Translations under genes and position numbers: made by a program
Shown: piece by piece, positions 27,762 through 39,822 of the stretch
Layout: every line of letters begins with the position of its first letter
Position numbering within the stretch: position 1 is the first letter of the stretch
Assembly: GCF_963675165.1 (NCBI RefSeq)
Contig: NC_087384.1
Coordinates: 403,001-467,000 of the forward strand
DNA length: 64,000 bases
From: Halichondria panicea
Taxonomy: Eukaryota > Porifera > Demospongiae > Suberitida > Halichondriidae
Reading direction: 5' to 3'
The notes under the pieces: model-generated
The model's input: the letters and a program-made list of their open reading frames with translations, nothing else
The model's database searches: none
What the model was told of the DNA's origin: nothing

Positions 27762-28347
27762 TGTGTAGTCCCTCATACCTAACTGAATTTATTATTTGGA
27801 TTTCATTTTTTCACTTTATTTTTTTGTTAGCTTCGTTCACTCTCTCTTATACCTCCCTCCTGTATTCATGATCATGCTGCTCAATTGAAGGTTTGTAATT
27901 TGATGGGATTGATTTCAAGGCCTATATCAACTATATCAACTAATACATAATTAACATTTTACAAAATTCAGCACATTTTTTATGCTGAGCCAAGAGTGCA
28001 TAAAAGAGAGAGAGAGTGGTGTATGTGGTTTGTAATGGTAAATAATCATTGCACTCCATGTATGATCAGGAGTGTTGCACTCCATGTATGATCACCAGTG
28101 TTGCACTCCATGTATGATCAGGAGTGTATTCACGCACTCCTGGTGAATACACTCCTGATATGATGCATGTGTGTGTACGTGTGTATGAAATAATAACAGC
28201 CATTAGTCTCGGTCCCAGACAAATATATTGCATGTCATTGTGTGCAAAGTGCAATAGCCTTAGTGCGGCCTGGGATCGAGGTCGAGGCTAAGTGTGCCAT
28301 ACCAAGTCCACGTGGCTTTGTGCTTTGAGTTGGCCTGGAAGACCAAG
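27762..28347 (+). promoter_or_regulatory. Intergenic region before array gene 9
   Basis: Contains the shared 3' block (tattcatgatcatgctgc, 27863-27880), a short minisatellite with hairpin (28050-28159) and E-box GTCCACGTGG at 28306-28315, 32 bp before the ATG. The AACGATTAGTACCA block is missing. No exon seen. Confidence 0.4.
28050..28159. repeat. Minisatellite ending in a perfect hairpin
   Basis: Three 26-27-bp units of gcactccatgtatgatca.. are followed by a 17-bp perfect inverted repeat (28117-28133 and 28143-28159, atcaggagtgtattcac). Confidence 0.85.
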
Positions 28348-30023
28348 ATGATGTCAGGCTCAAAGATAGTTCTTCCAAGCTCTGATGCTGATGAATATAC
28401 TTTACATGCTCTGCGTAGCACAATAATAAGTATTGTGAACCCTAAAGGTGCGTGTGCATGATTGTTTAGTTATACAGGCAGACATTTATTGGGCTTTGTA
28501 GGTCGGAAGGGCAGAAACATCTACATCAGTGGTAATCGTCCAAGTTGGTGGCCAAAAGATGTGGCATTTTCTTCTGTGAGAGGTATGGTCAGAAGTGCAC
28601 AGCCTAACAGTGGATATGTGCAAAATTCATTGCTAGGCTAATCATAATCGTTTCATTGTGTGTTTTAGGGAGCAAGGCTATCGCAAATAGTATCACTGTT
28701 GGAAACATGAGAAATGTCCTGAGCAGTACACATTGTAAGTTTTATGCAAATTGATGTATTTGATTGTACCCTTTTCCTCACTCAATCCCACCTCTTCCCC
28801 ACTCGTTGGTGATAAGCAACCAGTAAGAGAAGTCAGCCCACAAAGTTCCTTTGAAAGTGATCAAGAAGAGCCTGTAGGAATGAACCAAACACCACCTACT
28901 GGAGCTAATCGTACCCGATCAGTTGGAGCCACAATCAGCACTGCTGCACAACATGCAAGCCCAAAGCTTATCCTACCCAGCTCGTGTGCAAATGACTACT
29001 CTCCACCTGATCTCATTTCGCTAATTCAAAAGATTTTAAATCCCCAACGTAAGTTGTTTGTGTTGTCTGATAACCATTGACATGAATGTTTTTTGCAGGG
29101 AGAAACTTCGTATACTCCAGTGCTAATCGTCCCAGCTGGTGGCCGACTGATGTAACATTCATTAGGGCAGAAGGTACACAGCAGTCGACGTGCGTATGCA
29201 GGAGTAGATGAGAGTACATGTACAGTGTTGAACTCAATATGAAATTGCAAACTGTGGTCTGTGGTTTGTCAATCAGCATGACTGTGCAATTTCTGGAAGT
29301 GTTGCTAACATAACAAATTAGTACTGATCACTTAGCCTCCTTCACAGCCTCTCCTTTTTCTGTTCTTTGTCCCACAGGTAAGAATTGGAGGAACAAAGAA
29401 AGAAGGAACGGTTCGTTTGTTCTTTCTTTGTTCCTCCAATTCTTACCGTATTTTATCACTCTTATCTAGTCTTGACTTATGTATTGTACAATGAAAAACC
29501 ACTGTTTACTAAAGAGTATAAATGTGTTCCACTGACCAGAAAAGAGACCCTAAGGTCTATAGAACTGCCTCGGGTACAAATCTAAAAGTTTCTCTCATTA
29601 TAGTGTAACTGCTTCTTCAGGTATGAAAGCTAAGGACAGGATAAAAGTATTGACAGCTTTTCTGAAGAAATGTCCTGAGCAGTACACAATGTAAGTAATG
29701 CCCATCAGTTTACAGATATTAATGTGTGTTGCATCATTGCTCACAGATCACCTCCTGTTGACCAGCGAAACTCTGCCTTAGAAGATAAAACTGACCAACC
29801 AGAAGACTCCATCATATATATTGATGATAGTTCAAATGAATCTGATTCAAGTGACCCTGAAGACTTGTTGAATAGTCTAGAGCAGCACCTTCTGGATTCT
29901 AGGAAAAGAAGGCTCGAGGCTGAGAGGAAAGTTGAGAAGCTGAGTGAAGAAAACAAGCGTCTAAAAAAAGAAAAGAAGTCCATAGGTTCTATTGTGAAAC
30001 GATCGCGACTCCATCATTACTAG
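28348..30023 (+). pseudogene. Array gene 9: N-B-C, broken by deletions
   Basis: Start ATG at 28348 (MMSGSKIVLPSS). Remaining exons: 28348-28447, 28502-28582, 28669-28734 (N), about 28781-29048, 29099-29173, 29621-29690 (B), 29747-30023 (C). The N third exon has lost the stretch encoding RK.LAAFL, leaving a length of 66 bp that no longer fits the phase. Directly after it the B first exon has lost its acceptor AG and first codons (ctca joins ctcaatccc). Both WWP cores have Arg for the conserved Cys. The C exon is intact. This is the last, decaying unit of the array, facing HGH1 tail to tail. Confidence 0.7.
29377..29447. repeat. Perfect 28-bp inverted repeat with 15-base loop
   Basis: Arms 29377-29404 and 29420-29447 (beginning ggtaagaattggaggaac) are exact reverse complements. 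It lies in the B2-B3 intron of gene 9, where no paralogue has it. Confidence 0.9.
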
Positions 30024-30226
30024 TTTAGTCCCTCATTATCCTCATACTTAACTGTCCATTAATCATGTATCTACTTTCGTTTTTTCTTTTCTTTTCTTCA
30101 AACTCATAATCATATCATTTTATATCATCATCACTTCAATTAATAATTTTATCCAAGTTCGTTGTATATATATTGAAGGATGATTTATTCAAAATTAAGG
30201 TCTCATAATTTATTAATAAATAATTC
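30024..30226. other. Tail-to-tail intergenic region, gene 9 / HGH1
   Basis: AT-rich with several tattaat/aataaa-like strings on both strands that could serve as poly-A signals for the two convergent genes. Nothing else seen. Confidence 0.5.
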
Positions 30227-31800
30227 TTATGCTGAGCCTATACAGTTTCCGGCAATGATGGTTTGTGACGGTGTATAGCCCTCGGGCAGTTCCACCTCAT
30301 GTAAGTTCTCCATTCCCTGCTGTGGCTCGTCACCTATGAGAGTGTGAATGAGCTTCTGACATGCGAGGGAGGCTTCTTTGTCAGTCTCCCATTTGTGGTA
30401 CTCTCTCAAGATGAGGTACGTCTGTTTAGACCGCAGGAAACCACGTCCGAAACGAGTGGAGCACAGCTGTGTGGGTGTGTGCAGAAGGTGTATTGTGTAT
30501 AATACTGCAACTGTAAAAATGTTATTAGAGCTAATTTATTGTACTATGTAAGCTATCAACTTGCTAAACACACACATCTACTTCAACAAGCCCTTACATG
30601 TCGTACACAATGACAACAATTTACCTACCTAATTCCAGAGCTATGCGTTAGTATCATAATTAATATAATTATACAGATGTACATTACAACCCTCCTACGA
30701 CACTATATAGCAACACAGACCTTTGTGATGGCCTCAATGCACATCTTCCTTACACCAGGGTCAGTCTCCCTCTGTTTGTCATCAGGCAAATACTGGAGCT
30801 CCTCGGGGAAACTCTCCGTCTCTTCCTCTGTGAAGTGGTCTGGTCCAGCCAGAGGGAGCAGTAGTGAGGGCAGCAGGTCTACCTCCTCACTCAGCAACCA
30901 TTCATGGCACTCTGCATGCATGGAAACAACTGCTTAGCTCACAGTAGCTGGCTGCATGTAGGTATCATCATGCAATCACAAACTATAATTATTAGGAAAT
31001 AAACTTGATATACATGGAACGGTTGGTGTTTATGGCTAGTAGGCAAAGAAACATCACTAGACTTCACTTATGTGTTCATAATTACATTGTTAAAAGTTCC
31101 GCTAGTGTACGTAAGTGGCAAAGCTATATATAGTTTAATATAACGTACCCACTTGAAAGCAGAGGTTCTTGAGTAGCCCCACGACACCTCCTCTCCTCAC
31201 ACTCGAGCCTGCAAACTGTGTGTACGGTAACAGTCGCGGTAGAATGCACAGTTGCTTATTAAGAAACAACTTTCTAACACTGGCCACTTGGGAAAGGTTC
31301 AGAAAAACAGTCGCCAAATAGTGAAAATCTGCGCTTTTGTTGAAATTCTTTCGATCAAAAATGTCCACCAGCTGATGAAGAGTAACATTACGTGTTGCCG
31401 ACTCCGGTCCATCCTGAAGCGCTCTCACAAACTCAACCGCTCCTTTCTCCGAGTGGGTTAGATTCGACAAAATCATGCAAACTTTGTCGGCATCGATCCA
31501 TTCTGGGTTGACGATCAGGCCCAGTAGCCGTGGTATCACATCCATGGTGAGCATCACCTCTCGCATGTCATCGCTGCTTGAGAGATTAAGAAGGACCACG
31601 TGTGCAGTGCTGGACACGGCAGGCTCTTTGTCCATCAGCAGATCAAACAGACATCTTAAAAGCGCTAGAGTCGATTTTATAAGTTCCTTTCCTTCGTCTG
31701 ATATTGTAAGTCCCAACACATACTGAAGAGCCGCTGATTTCAGGTCAATGCGAGACTCTAAGGTCATAAAAGTGAGTAGTTCTTGGATCTCTCTTGCCAT
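30227..31800 (-). CDS. HGH1: HGH1 homologue, eEF2-folding cochaperone, about 360 aa
   Basis: Exons on the minus strand: 31800-31149, 30911-30721, 30466-30227; the sum is 1,083 bp, open. In vertebrates HGH1 (FAM203/BRP16) is an armadillo-like helical-repeat cytosolic factor that helps TRiC/CCT fold elongation factor 2. Matches to the human protein as I remember it: EVDLLPSLLLPLAGPDHF, ELQYLPDDKQRE.DP..RK, YLILRE.H.WE, LIGDEP..GMENL. I chose Met at 31800 (MAREIQELL) over the upstream in-frame Met at 31827 because known homologues start close to this point. Complete in length. Its start faces the next gene across about 230 bp. Confidence 0.92.
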
Positions 31801-32028
31801 GCTTCTATAGTAGGTAAATGTCGTCAATATAGAAACTGTTAAAAGCTAACTTCCGGTCTAGTTATTGTGGGCGCCTACCTAAAAAACCACTTCCGTTTTA
31901 TTAATTTGCGTGATTGTCAACAACGTGCTTTTCAAGACAGCTAACTAAAAGGTGCCGGTGAGTTTGTCGTTCCAGCAGTTTAGTGAGGAAGCTTCTTCTT
32001 GGTGTTTGGATCACAGCAATAGAAAAAA
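31801..32028. promoter_or_regulatory. Bidirectional promoter, HGH1 / membrane protein gene
   Basis: Two ETS-type sites, acttccggt (31849-31857) and cacttccg (31888-31895), lie between the divergent start codons. No TATA box in either direction that I would trust. Confidence 0.5.
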
Positions 32029-35000
32029 ATGACTGGTAAGTTATCAAGAGTTTGTGTTGCAGTCTAGCTAGGCTAGCTATCACATTTCTTGAGCTCATTT
32101 GGTTATTTTGCACACACTGACTTTGTAGACTTGGACTGTAACAGTGGAGTGATCATTCTGAGTGTGGTAGCAGGAGTGCATTCAATCCTCAGCCTGGGTC
32201 TGCTGGCTTGCATCATCTGGTGTGCATGGTAAGTCAGTCAGTCTAGTCCATACCGTACCGACCACTTGCAAAATGAGAAACATAAAAGTGCATGAATAGC
32301 ACAGTGCATTTTTGTGCATTTTTAGCTCGTACCCACGTTTTACACTTTATAGTGTGCTGCCTTATCACCTCTATGTCTTGTTTGCAGTTATGCTAAACAG
32401 CTAATTATTGAGCAAATCCCAAGCCTTTAATTCTTAATTATAAGGTGTAGCGAAAAATCAACGGCTCAGAGAGATGTTAGATACAGGTCACTGCTCTCCA
32501 TAGAGCTATAAATTAGTTCCTAGTCATCACATTATACATGCATTCCCCCTCATCCCTTTAATATGGTATTGTATGCACAGGGTCTGGGTTAGTCTGTATC
32601 AACAGCCTCCCACACAGCTAGCACACAGTGGTTACCCTAGTGGCATTGGCAGCTGCTATTAGGAGTGCGTGGTCTTCTATTCACAGCCTCTTGTAGCTAA
32701 TGTGGGCAGTGTGAATATATTTGCTGTGTAGGAGCCACTTATGAAGCTCTGTATATAGCCACTTTCTCCAGAGCGTGAATTAATGTATTTAAAGCCCAGT
32801 GCTTTACTTTTACAAGCATAGCTTGCGGTACAATTCTAGCGGACATGTCCTAACCCCGTATATTTCTATGTTGTTACCTGTGGCTAAGTCGTAAGTATTT
32901 TATATACCGTTTGAAATACAGTTACTTTTGATCCTGATAACTGACATGAAGCTGGATGCTAGATCCCTAACTTGATATTGCGTAGCTTCCTGCATGTGTC
33001 TATTATAAATATGCATAGCCGTTAGTTGTTGTTGCCTCTGGTAATTATCAATCGCTGCTGTACCCTTGCTCGCACTTTGTTCACGGGTGGTAGGCCTTCA
33101 ATCGTATCATGTTGCTAATGCATAGTCACTGTAGACAGATACATTACACACCCAGCCTGCTTGCCTACCTATAGACTCCCCCTGTATGTTAGACAGGTCC
33201 ATTGCACACCCAGCCTGCTTGCCTACCTACTGTTATGTTATGTCTTGGATCACAGTTGACTGCATACATACTATATTACTTTGAGAGCTTATGTAGAAAC
33301 AGCAACTGTTGTGCTATTTGTACGAAATATACACAGCTCATGTTGAAAGCTTTTTCTTAAACAAGCCACCTCAGTAATTTGTTTGTTACCTATATATTGA
33401 CTACACCTTTGTTGCTTTAGTTTCTGTACTATTATCATAGTTGTGTCCATGGCTATATTATTGTGTGTGTTTATTGGTCTGTACAAACATTCACTATTGC
33501 AGCTGCTACGGAAAGAAACAGTTTCAAGTACGACCGCTCTCTCCCAAACACAACTACTCTTCTCCAAACCACCATAGGATCTCCGGTCCTGGCAATAATG
33601 GAAATAATGGCAACTGCAACATCTCTAGCCCAGTCCTAGACGAAAGAGAACTCAAACACTTGAGACTCATCTCTCAGCTGGAGGCACGACGATTGCAGAC
33701 CATCAATGAGAGGTAGGTTACTAGAAGTGTTATAATGATGGTGGGTTGCCCTAATCAACCTAATGTGTGTTAGAGGATTTCATTTAATTACAATATCTAA
33801 TTTATATGTGTCTACAATCAGTCTCACTAACTTCCATCTGCACTGTGTGGCATGCGCTGGCGTAAACAAAATCATTAGTCACTGCTCTGGATCGTGCACG
33901 CAAATTGGTTTCCAAGCGATATATATCAATTTGTTAGGAATTATGAGATTAGATTTTAGAGCGTGTGGGTTGACTGTACATCACCTACATAGTGTCGGGT
34001 GTGAAGTGCTTTGATCGATAGCGTACAACCGGATTATTCATGCTGTTACAGTAATCCAATCCAGTCCTTAGTTCATTCATCACCTTACAGCAATATTAAT
34101 GAGCCTCGATTACTATTTTGATAATTGTACAGCCATTGATCACCTTAATATTGAACAGTGAACTAACTTGCCCTCTACATGAAAAAAAAAAGGTGTGCTC
34201 TATCCCCCTCAATAATTTATTGTACGACCAATGTACCTATACATGTACAACAATCATTGTGATCTGTGTATTAATGTCTCCTATAGCACACTGGATTCCT
34301 CAGACAGGGACAGGGTGACCGTGACTTCGATCGTGGATAAGGGATCACCGTTCATCAGTTGTCAGGCTGACATCAACGTGTGAGTGGGGGGGAGAGAGGG
34401 TACCGTTACAGTGTTTGGTTGCTCACCTATTGTGTCTCCAGTTCCAATCAACAGCTAGCTAGAGTATAAGTTGTCACGTTATACCGCAACTCTATAGCTA
34501 GCTATAAACAAGGGTGAACCGTATCAGTTGTTCATTCTAGATGTGCAGCAATACTTTTTGAAGGGCTATAGGATATTCGATCACACACTATTAAATCACA
34601 TCATTATAACTGACTACATACTCCGCATGCATGTGCTACACATGTTCAAATTGATCACATTTTTCTGTACTCTGATTGCAAACAATAGTTCCGTGAAGTC
34701 TGCAGCCAACATAATTATAAACTTTATTCTCACTGCAGGCCTAACGGACACAGTGGTGGGGCACAGTCTCCAGTGCTCAAGAATCAACACGCCTGGGAGT
34801 CGGACAAGAACGAGAAGGATTCTGTATCAGATGGTTCTCCCTGCTCCAGCAACAGTGAGAGTGTGTTTGCCAACGCTGATGCTGACTCAGCAGCCGAGAA
34901 GAAGAGAGCACCAGACACACCCAATCAGAGGTGAAAGGTCAACTATGATTAATGGGCCTGAGAAATGTGACCACGTATCTCAACAAAACGGCTTTTCTAA

Positions 35001-36537
35001 AAGCCACCACAGCATCAAAAAGAATCACTTATTAATATGGCTATAGGCTATAGGCTTTAAACTTGTTTGGGAATATATAGTATATTTCCTCTTTGCATTT
35101 ATAGACTTTCTGTTGGCCAGCAAACATCTTTACTTATGATAATCAATGCTACTAATGTTTGATATGTTTTCATGCAGTCCGCCGTCAGTGACAGCACAAG
35201 AGAGAAGGAGAGAGGCGGTTATGGGACGGAGGAGAGCACAAAGAACTAACTCCACACGACCACTGCTTGGGACCAGTATAAGCTCGGACTACGGGTATAC
35301 ACTGTGTGTGTGTGGGTGTGGGTGTGTGTGTGTGTGTGTGTGGGTGTGGGTGTGTGTGTGTGTGTGTGTGGGTGGGTGGGTGGGTGTATGTGTGTAAGGT
35401 CACTCTGGTTCTTACCCCCTCCCTATTGTAATAGATCAGCCCATGTTACAATGTAGTGTAGCTTGGATTGTTTGACCTTACTTCAGGCCCAATGGTACTG
35501 ACCTCGCTTCAATTCTTGTACACTAGCCATAAGTATATTGTTGTGACAATGGACCATGGATGGTTGACATCTTATGCATGCTCCATTTGCATTCTCTTTT
35601 GGGAGGGGAAGTACATTTCGTTTTTTGTGTAAACGGTATTTGGATGGTGAAGAGTATTGCAGTAGTGGTTTCAGACAATGTAAAGGGAAGCCCTTTTTAA
35701 ACTAACACCATTTGGGGAAACAAAATGTGGGCTATGTAATGTGAAGGGTTTTTGGGACCTAGAGTGCCTGAGCTTTATTGTAAGGGGGTTACATTCCTTA
35801 TCATGATACCCTGTATGTACAGTTGTTGTTTGAACCAATGTGTAGTATAATTATGCTATTCTCCATCCCTCCCAGTGGCTCAGTGAGTGAGAGTATTGGG
35901 GGATCTTGTATGTCTCTGCCCACTGACGAGTTTGGAGCCACGCCCAGCATGAGAGTGCTGACTCGGCATGCTGGAAGCCGTAAAGGATCCTTGAGGTCAC
36001 TCCTGGGTACCTCAGAGGACAACCTAAGAAAGTGAGTGCATGGGAAATGATATCTTTCACTTAATTGCGATTTACCATAATTATTATACAGCTCAACTGT
36101 GCATGACAGAGTATGTTTATATAGAAGATTTTTTGGAGCCTATAAACTTTGGGCAGAATCCACTAGACCTTCTAATAGTCTTGTGTGTTATTATAGACTT
36201 AGTTGGAACAAGATTACCCCCCCCCCCACACACACACACACACACACGCACACACACACACACACACAGTTGTAGCACACTCCCACGGATGCATCGCCTC
36301 CCTCCACTCACCACATCCCGCCCACCTAGTGCCGCGGCTCTCTCTTCTCTGCAAACACTCTCCGAGAATGTTCCCTTGGCAGCCGAGTCTGTCACTAACC
36401 TCTCGGCAATCGAGCGGCCGAGACCAAGAGTTCAAAGTTCAGAGGGGGAGTCCCTCCCTCGACTGAGCCTGCATCTGGCTGATGATATTGGACTCGGGGA
36501 TCCCACCAGCGATGATGCATTCAGATCAATGGTGTGA
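32029..36537 (+). CDS. Single-pass membrane protein with Ser-rich tail, about 378 aa
   Basis: Exons: 32029-32035, 32129-32228, 33503-33712, 34287-34379, 34739-34930, 35178-35294, 35876-36031, 36276-36537 (the last acceptor could also be 36270, in frame). Sum 1,137 bp, open. A short N-terminus (MTDLDCNSG) precedes one hydrophobic helix (residues about 10-35, VIILSVVAGVHSILSLGLL) ending in CCYGKK, a likely palmitoylated border. The rest is a low-complexity cytoplasmic tail rich in Ser, Arg and Asn with basic patches (RRREAVMGRRRAQR) and many likely phosphosites (SGSVSESIGGS). No signal peptide or recognised domain. Type III orientation is inferred. Introns of 0.3-1.3 kb hold microsatellites (35303-35397, 36221-36268) but no exon I can support. 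Family unknown. Confidence 0.7.
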
Positions 36538-37040
36538 ACGTGTATGTACGTATACCGTAAATATGGCTTCTTTACTTATAATCACGTTTCATCAATGTAC
36601 ATAATCTCATTGCAATATTCAGCTTCAATGTCACTTCTATTTTATAGATCAGTATTTTCAGCAATAAACTCATATTATGGTACGTATATAAATGTCCTTG
36701 TTGCCCTGGGCATTTCATTGTATACATGTTGTATCCATAATTATAATTATATTCAAGAACTAACAATCATTGTATCAATTGCCATAATTATCTCTTCTCT
36801 CAATAAAAGTTTCCAACAAGTAAAAAATATTTGCATAAACAATATGGTACAGTTTCCATGATGATAGTATACATACTGTACAGTTTCCATGGTGATAGTA
36901 TACGTACTGTACAGTTTCCATGGTGATAGACTACTTATATATAATGGCTCTGCTCTACTGAGAAATAGAAATGAAAACAATAATTAATTCAACAAACTGC
37001 CCATAGAAATATCATTGAAGCAAGTACAACCTAGCCACAG
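36538..37040. other. Convergent intergenic region with 31-bp repeats
   Basis: Contains nearly three tandem units of gtacagtttccatg.tgatag (36848-36929) and an AATAAA at about 36801. No coding exon was recognised. Confidence 0.6.
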
Positions 37041-39646
37041 TTAAATCTGCCTAATATCCAGAATAGAGTTTGGAGAGGCTGTGGTTTGTGCCGAGTTAGG
37101 AGGGGGAGAGGGTGGTCCTACCGTCAGTGTGGAGGGAGGGGGCGGTGAGGGTGGTGGGACATGTGACATTGGTGACACCACTGGACTCGGAGTGATGCAC
37201 CCCACTGGGGACAGGGGACAGGCACTCTGCACACAGGGAGAGATATAAGACAATCATGAGTTAATTGGGATACCATGCATCATCATACAATATAGATTAT
37301 ACAGCTTCTGAAATTGGGCCCCTTCGCATTCAATTCAAAACCCCTTAGGAGTAGCTGTATATAGTGCTCAGTTTTTGAAAACAACAACTCTTCAATCACT
37401 TTTATTAAGGTTTATTTCTTGACTATGCCACCATAAAACGTATAAAGCTCACCTGAAACTTCCTTCTGAGTGCTCTAGTGAGCATTGGAGTGAGTCCAGT
37501 GCCAGTGTCTAGGTTACGTGATCTCTGATGACAGGTAGTACCTCCTGGGCTCCTATTGATCCTCTTCAGAGCTGCCCTTTGTTTGGAGAATTCTGGGCTA
37601 TCGTCAAACCTACAGAAAAGTGTGTGTACACTATTGATATATAGCTTTTGAATATGATGACGCTTTACCAGATGTAGGTCCACAGCTGCAAAATACACTA
37701 TTGACAATGATGACCCTTTACCCCACAAATCTGTATCACCAGGAGTGCATGAAATGTACTTCATATACTCTTGGTATCACCAAAGGCTAAAATCCTATAT
37801 GCTTTGCAGGTAGGCCAATGCAATAAGACTTCAGTATGGTAGACCTAGATGTGTAGGCGCCCAGTCACCTTTGTCCAAAATGGAATGACTTCCTCCTGGC
37901 TGTCCTGATAGAGGCAGCCTCACTGCTGCTAGAGCTAGTCTTCTTCAGTTTGACATTCCTCAGGTCTGCCAGTGACACCATGAACCCCTCGCCACTGCCT
38001 CCACCTGCAACCACAGCCTTCTATAGAGGGGGAGCCACGTTATATGGTTGAACACATCTACACAATTACCATACAAACTGTACAATACACACTGCCATAC
38101 TGACAAGGCATGCATGTACATCAGAGGAGGTACGACACGCATGCCTTGATTTGCTAATTAGCCTCTGCAATAATGTTGAGTGTGGGCGGATAATCAAGGC
38201 ATAATTACGCCCACGCTCAACATTGTTGCAGAGGCTAATTAGCAAATCGAGGCACGCGTGTCGTACCTCCTCTGCAAGAAGTATGTTTCACAGCATTTTT
38301 AGCTATTTACTGTATAAAGAGCGCAAATATTTTCACCATCTCACTATTCTGGTACAATTCGCACCTTTCTCTCTGTGGGTTTCCGTAGTTTCACGCTCTT
38401 TATATCGTCTAGTGTAACGGCCGGTAATGCCTGCCCCACTTTCTGTAGTTTGACAGTTCTGCTTCTGGTGATGACACGTCTCTGTGGTTGTGAGGCTAGT
38501 GAGGGTGGTGGAGGTGGGGGCGGTGGAGGGGGCGGTGGTGGTGCTGCTGGTGGAGGGGGCGGTGATGGAATGTTCTCAACCACTTGTTGAAAGGTCCCAG
38601 TTGATTGCTGAACAGGAGATAGTAACATGACACATTTGAGCTAGCTATTGTGTATAATACAGCCAGATTATTGGACCTCAAAGTCTACATACATGTTGGG
38701 CAGCAGCCCACCTTTTTGTTACAGCCAGGTTAAATGGGCCCCAAAGTCACCATATCATGTGTTTGGACTTGTGTTAGCAGGCCACCTCTTTAGTACAGCC
38801 ACTGTTGGTCTGCCTAGGCCATTGATGATAATAACTTGTCCATTATAACAAGCTCTAACTGACAAGTACTTTACAGTGGTGATTCTTAGCAAGCTCACAA
38901 ATGGAAACAATCAGTGAATATGGGTCCAAATTTACTCACCCTCAATTTCTTTAGTCTCTTCTTCTCCCGTACCTCCTGAGTCTTGACCTGTTGTAGCTCC
39001 ACCTCCATCTCCTTCAGTCGCACCTGAGCATCTTCCAGCTGTCTCTTGAGGACACGAGATGGGAACACTATGTCCTTGGCAACCTGAAGGCTCTATGTAT
39101 GTGTGTGTGTGTATGTGGGTATGCATGATGTGTGCGTGTGTGTGTGTGTGTGTGGGTAGGTGGGTATGCATGATGTGTGCGTGTGTGTGTGTGTGTGTAC
39201 ATGTAAGTGGTGTGCGTGTGTGTGGAGAAATGCACATTAAATATGGGAAATACAGTCTAAATGTGCTACTAGAATGTAACGATTTTCATGCTAGCTATAA
39301 GGTACATATTATCACTTCCATAGCACATACATACACATAGACCTGTACATCAATCGAAGAGTCTAATTAAAGTAATAGGCAATCTTGTTAACACAGACAC
39401 GTATTGTACCTGTGTGATTCCAGACTGACACCAGCTGTACAGTCCTCCTGCCCACCCATCGCCCTGAGCACCATACTCATTATCATCACTACCTCCTCCT
39501 CTAGCTATCTTGCTTGCAGGTGGATAGATGTTTTCTTTCTGATTTTCGTGATTTTCTTCTCTCACATCTTCCAACTGTCTCTTCGCCCTCTCCACTTGTC
39601 TCTTATTAGCAGCTACCTGTCTCTTCCTACGCTTAGAGTTAGGCAT
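37041..39646 (-). CDS. PRR11: Proline-rich protein 11 homologue, about 372 aa
   Basis: Exons on the minus strand: 39646-39410, 39083-38940, 38607-38365, 38020-37869, 37609-37453, 37226-37041; all phases agree. Order of features: basic N-terminus ([10 protein letters not shown]), [11 protein letters not shown] joined to [14 protein letters not shown], a coiled-coil stretch, a poly-proline block, two D-L-x-x-V-K-L-K/R-K motifs ([18 protein letters not shown]), and RSPGGTT...[17 protein letters not shown]. This is the order and wording of human PRR11 (360 aa) as I recall it. PRR11 is a cell-cycle protein linked to mitosis and actin. The exon 3-4 intron holds a 153-bp palindrome. Divergent with ST7. 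Confidence 0.85.
38122..38274. mobile_element. 153-bp near-perfect palindromic MITE
   Basis: Starts cagaggaggtacgacacgc and ends with its complement; the arms of about 65 bp continue through gcctctgcaataatgttgag and its mirror image. It lies in a PRR11 intron. No coding capacity. Confidence 0.85.
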
Positions 39647-39822
39647 CTCAAACTTCTCTTTTCCTCACAAAAAAATTTGAATTTATCGAAGTGCTTTAAT
39701 TAGGTGGGCTTTTATTAGAATCCTTTGTACCTTAAAGAAGTGCATTGTGTGTCTTTGCTGTGATCTTTCCTGGGATTGTATCAATACTGGAGTAACGGGA
39801 GCTCTTGAAGGATCGTCAGCAG
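39647..39822. promoter_or_regulatory. Bidirectional promoter, PRR11 / ST7
   Basis: Only 176 bp separate the start codons of the divergent genes. AT-rich near PRR11; no clear TATA box or named factor site. Confidence 0.45.

Noticed and set aside
34528-35046. 172-residue plus-strand open frame
   Set aside because: Starts in an intron and reads the 34739-34930 exon in the wrong frame; the phase-2 exon model joins all neighbours.
36040-36537. 165-residue plus-strand open frame starting in an intron
   Set aside because: Its last part is the true final exon of the membrane protein gene; the first part is intron and CA repeat.
38375-38590. Plus-strand poly-glycine open frame
   Set aside because: Antisense of the PRR11 poly-proline exon.
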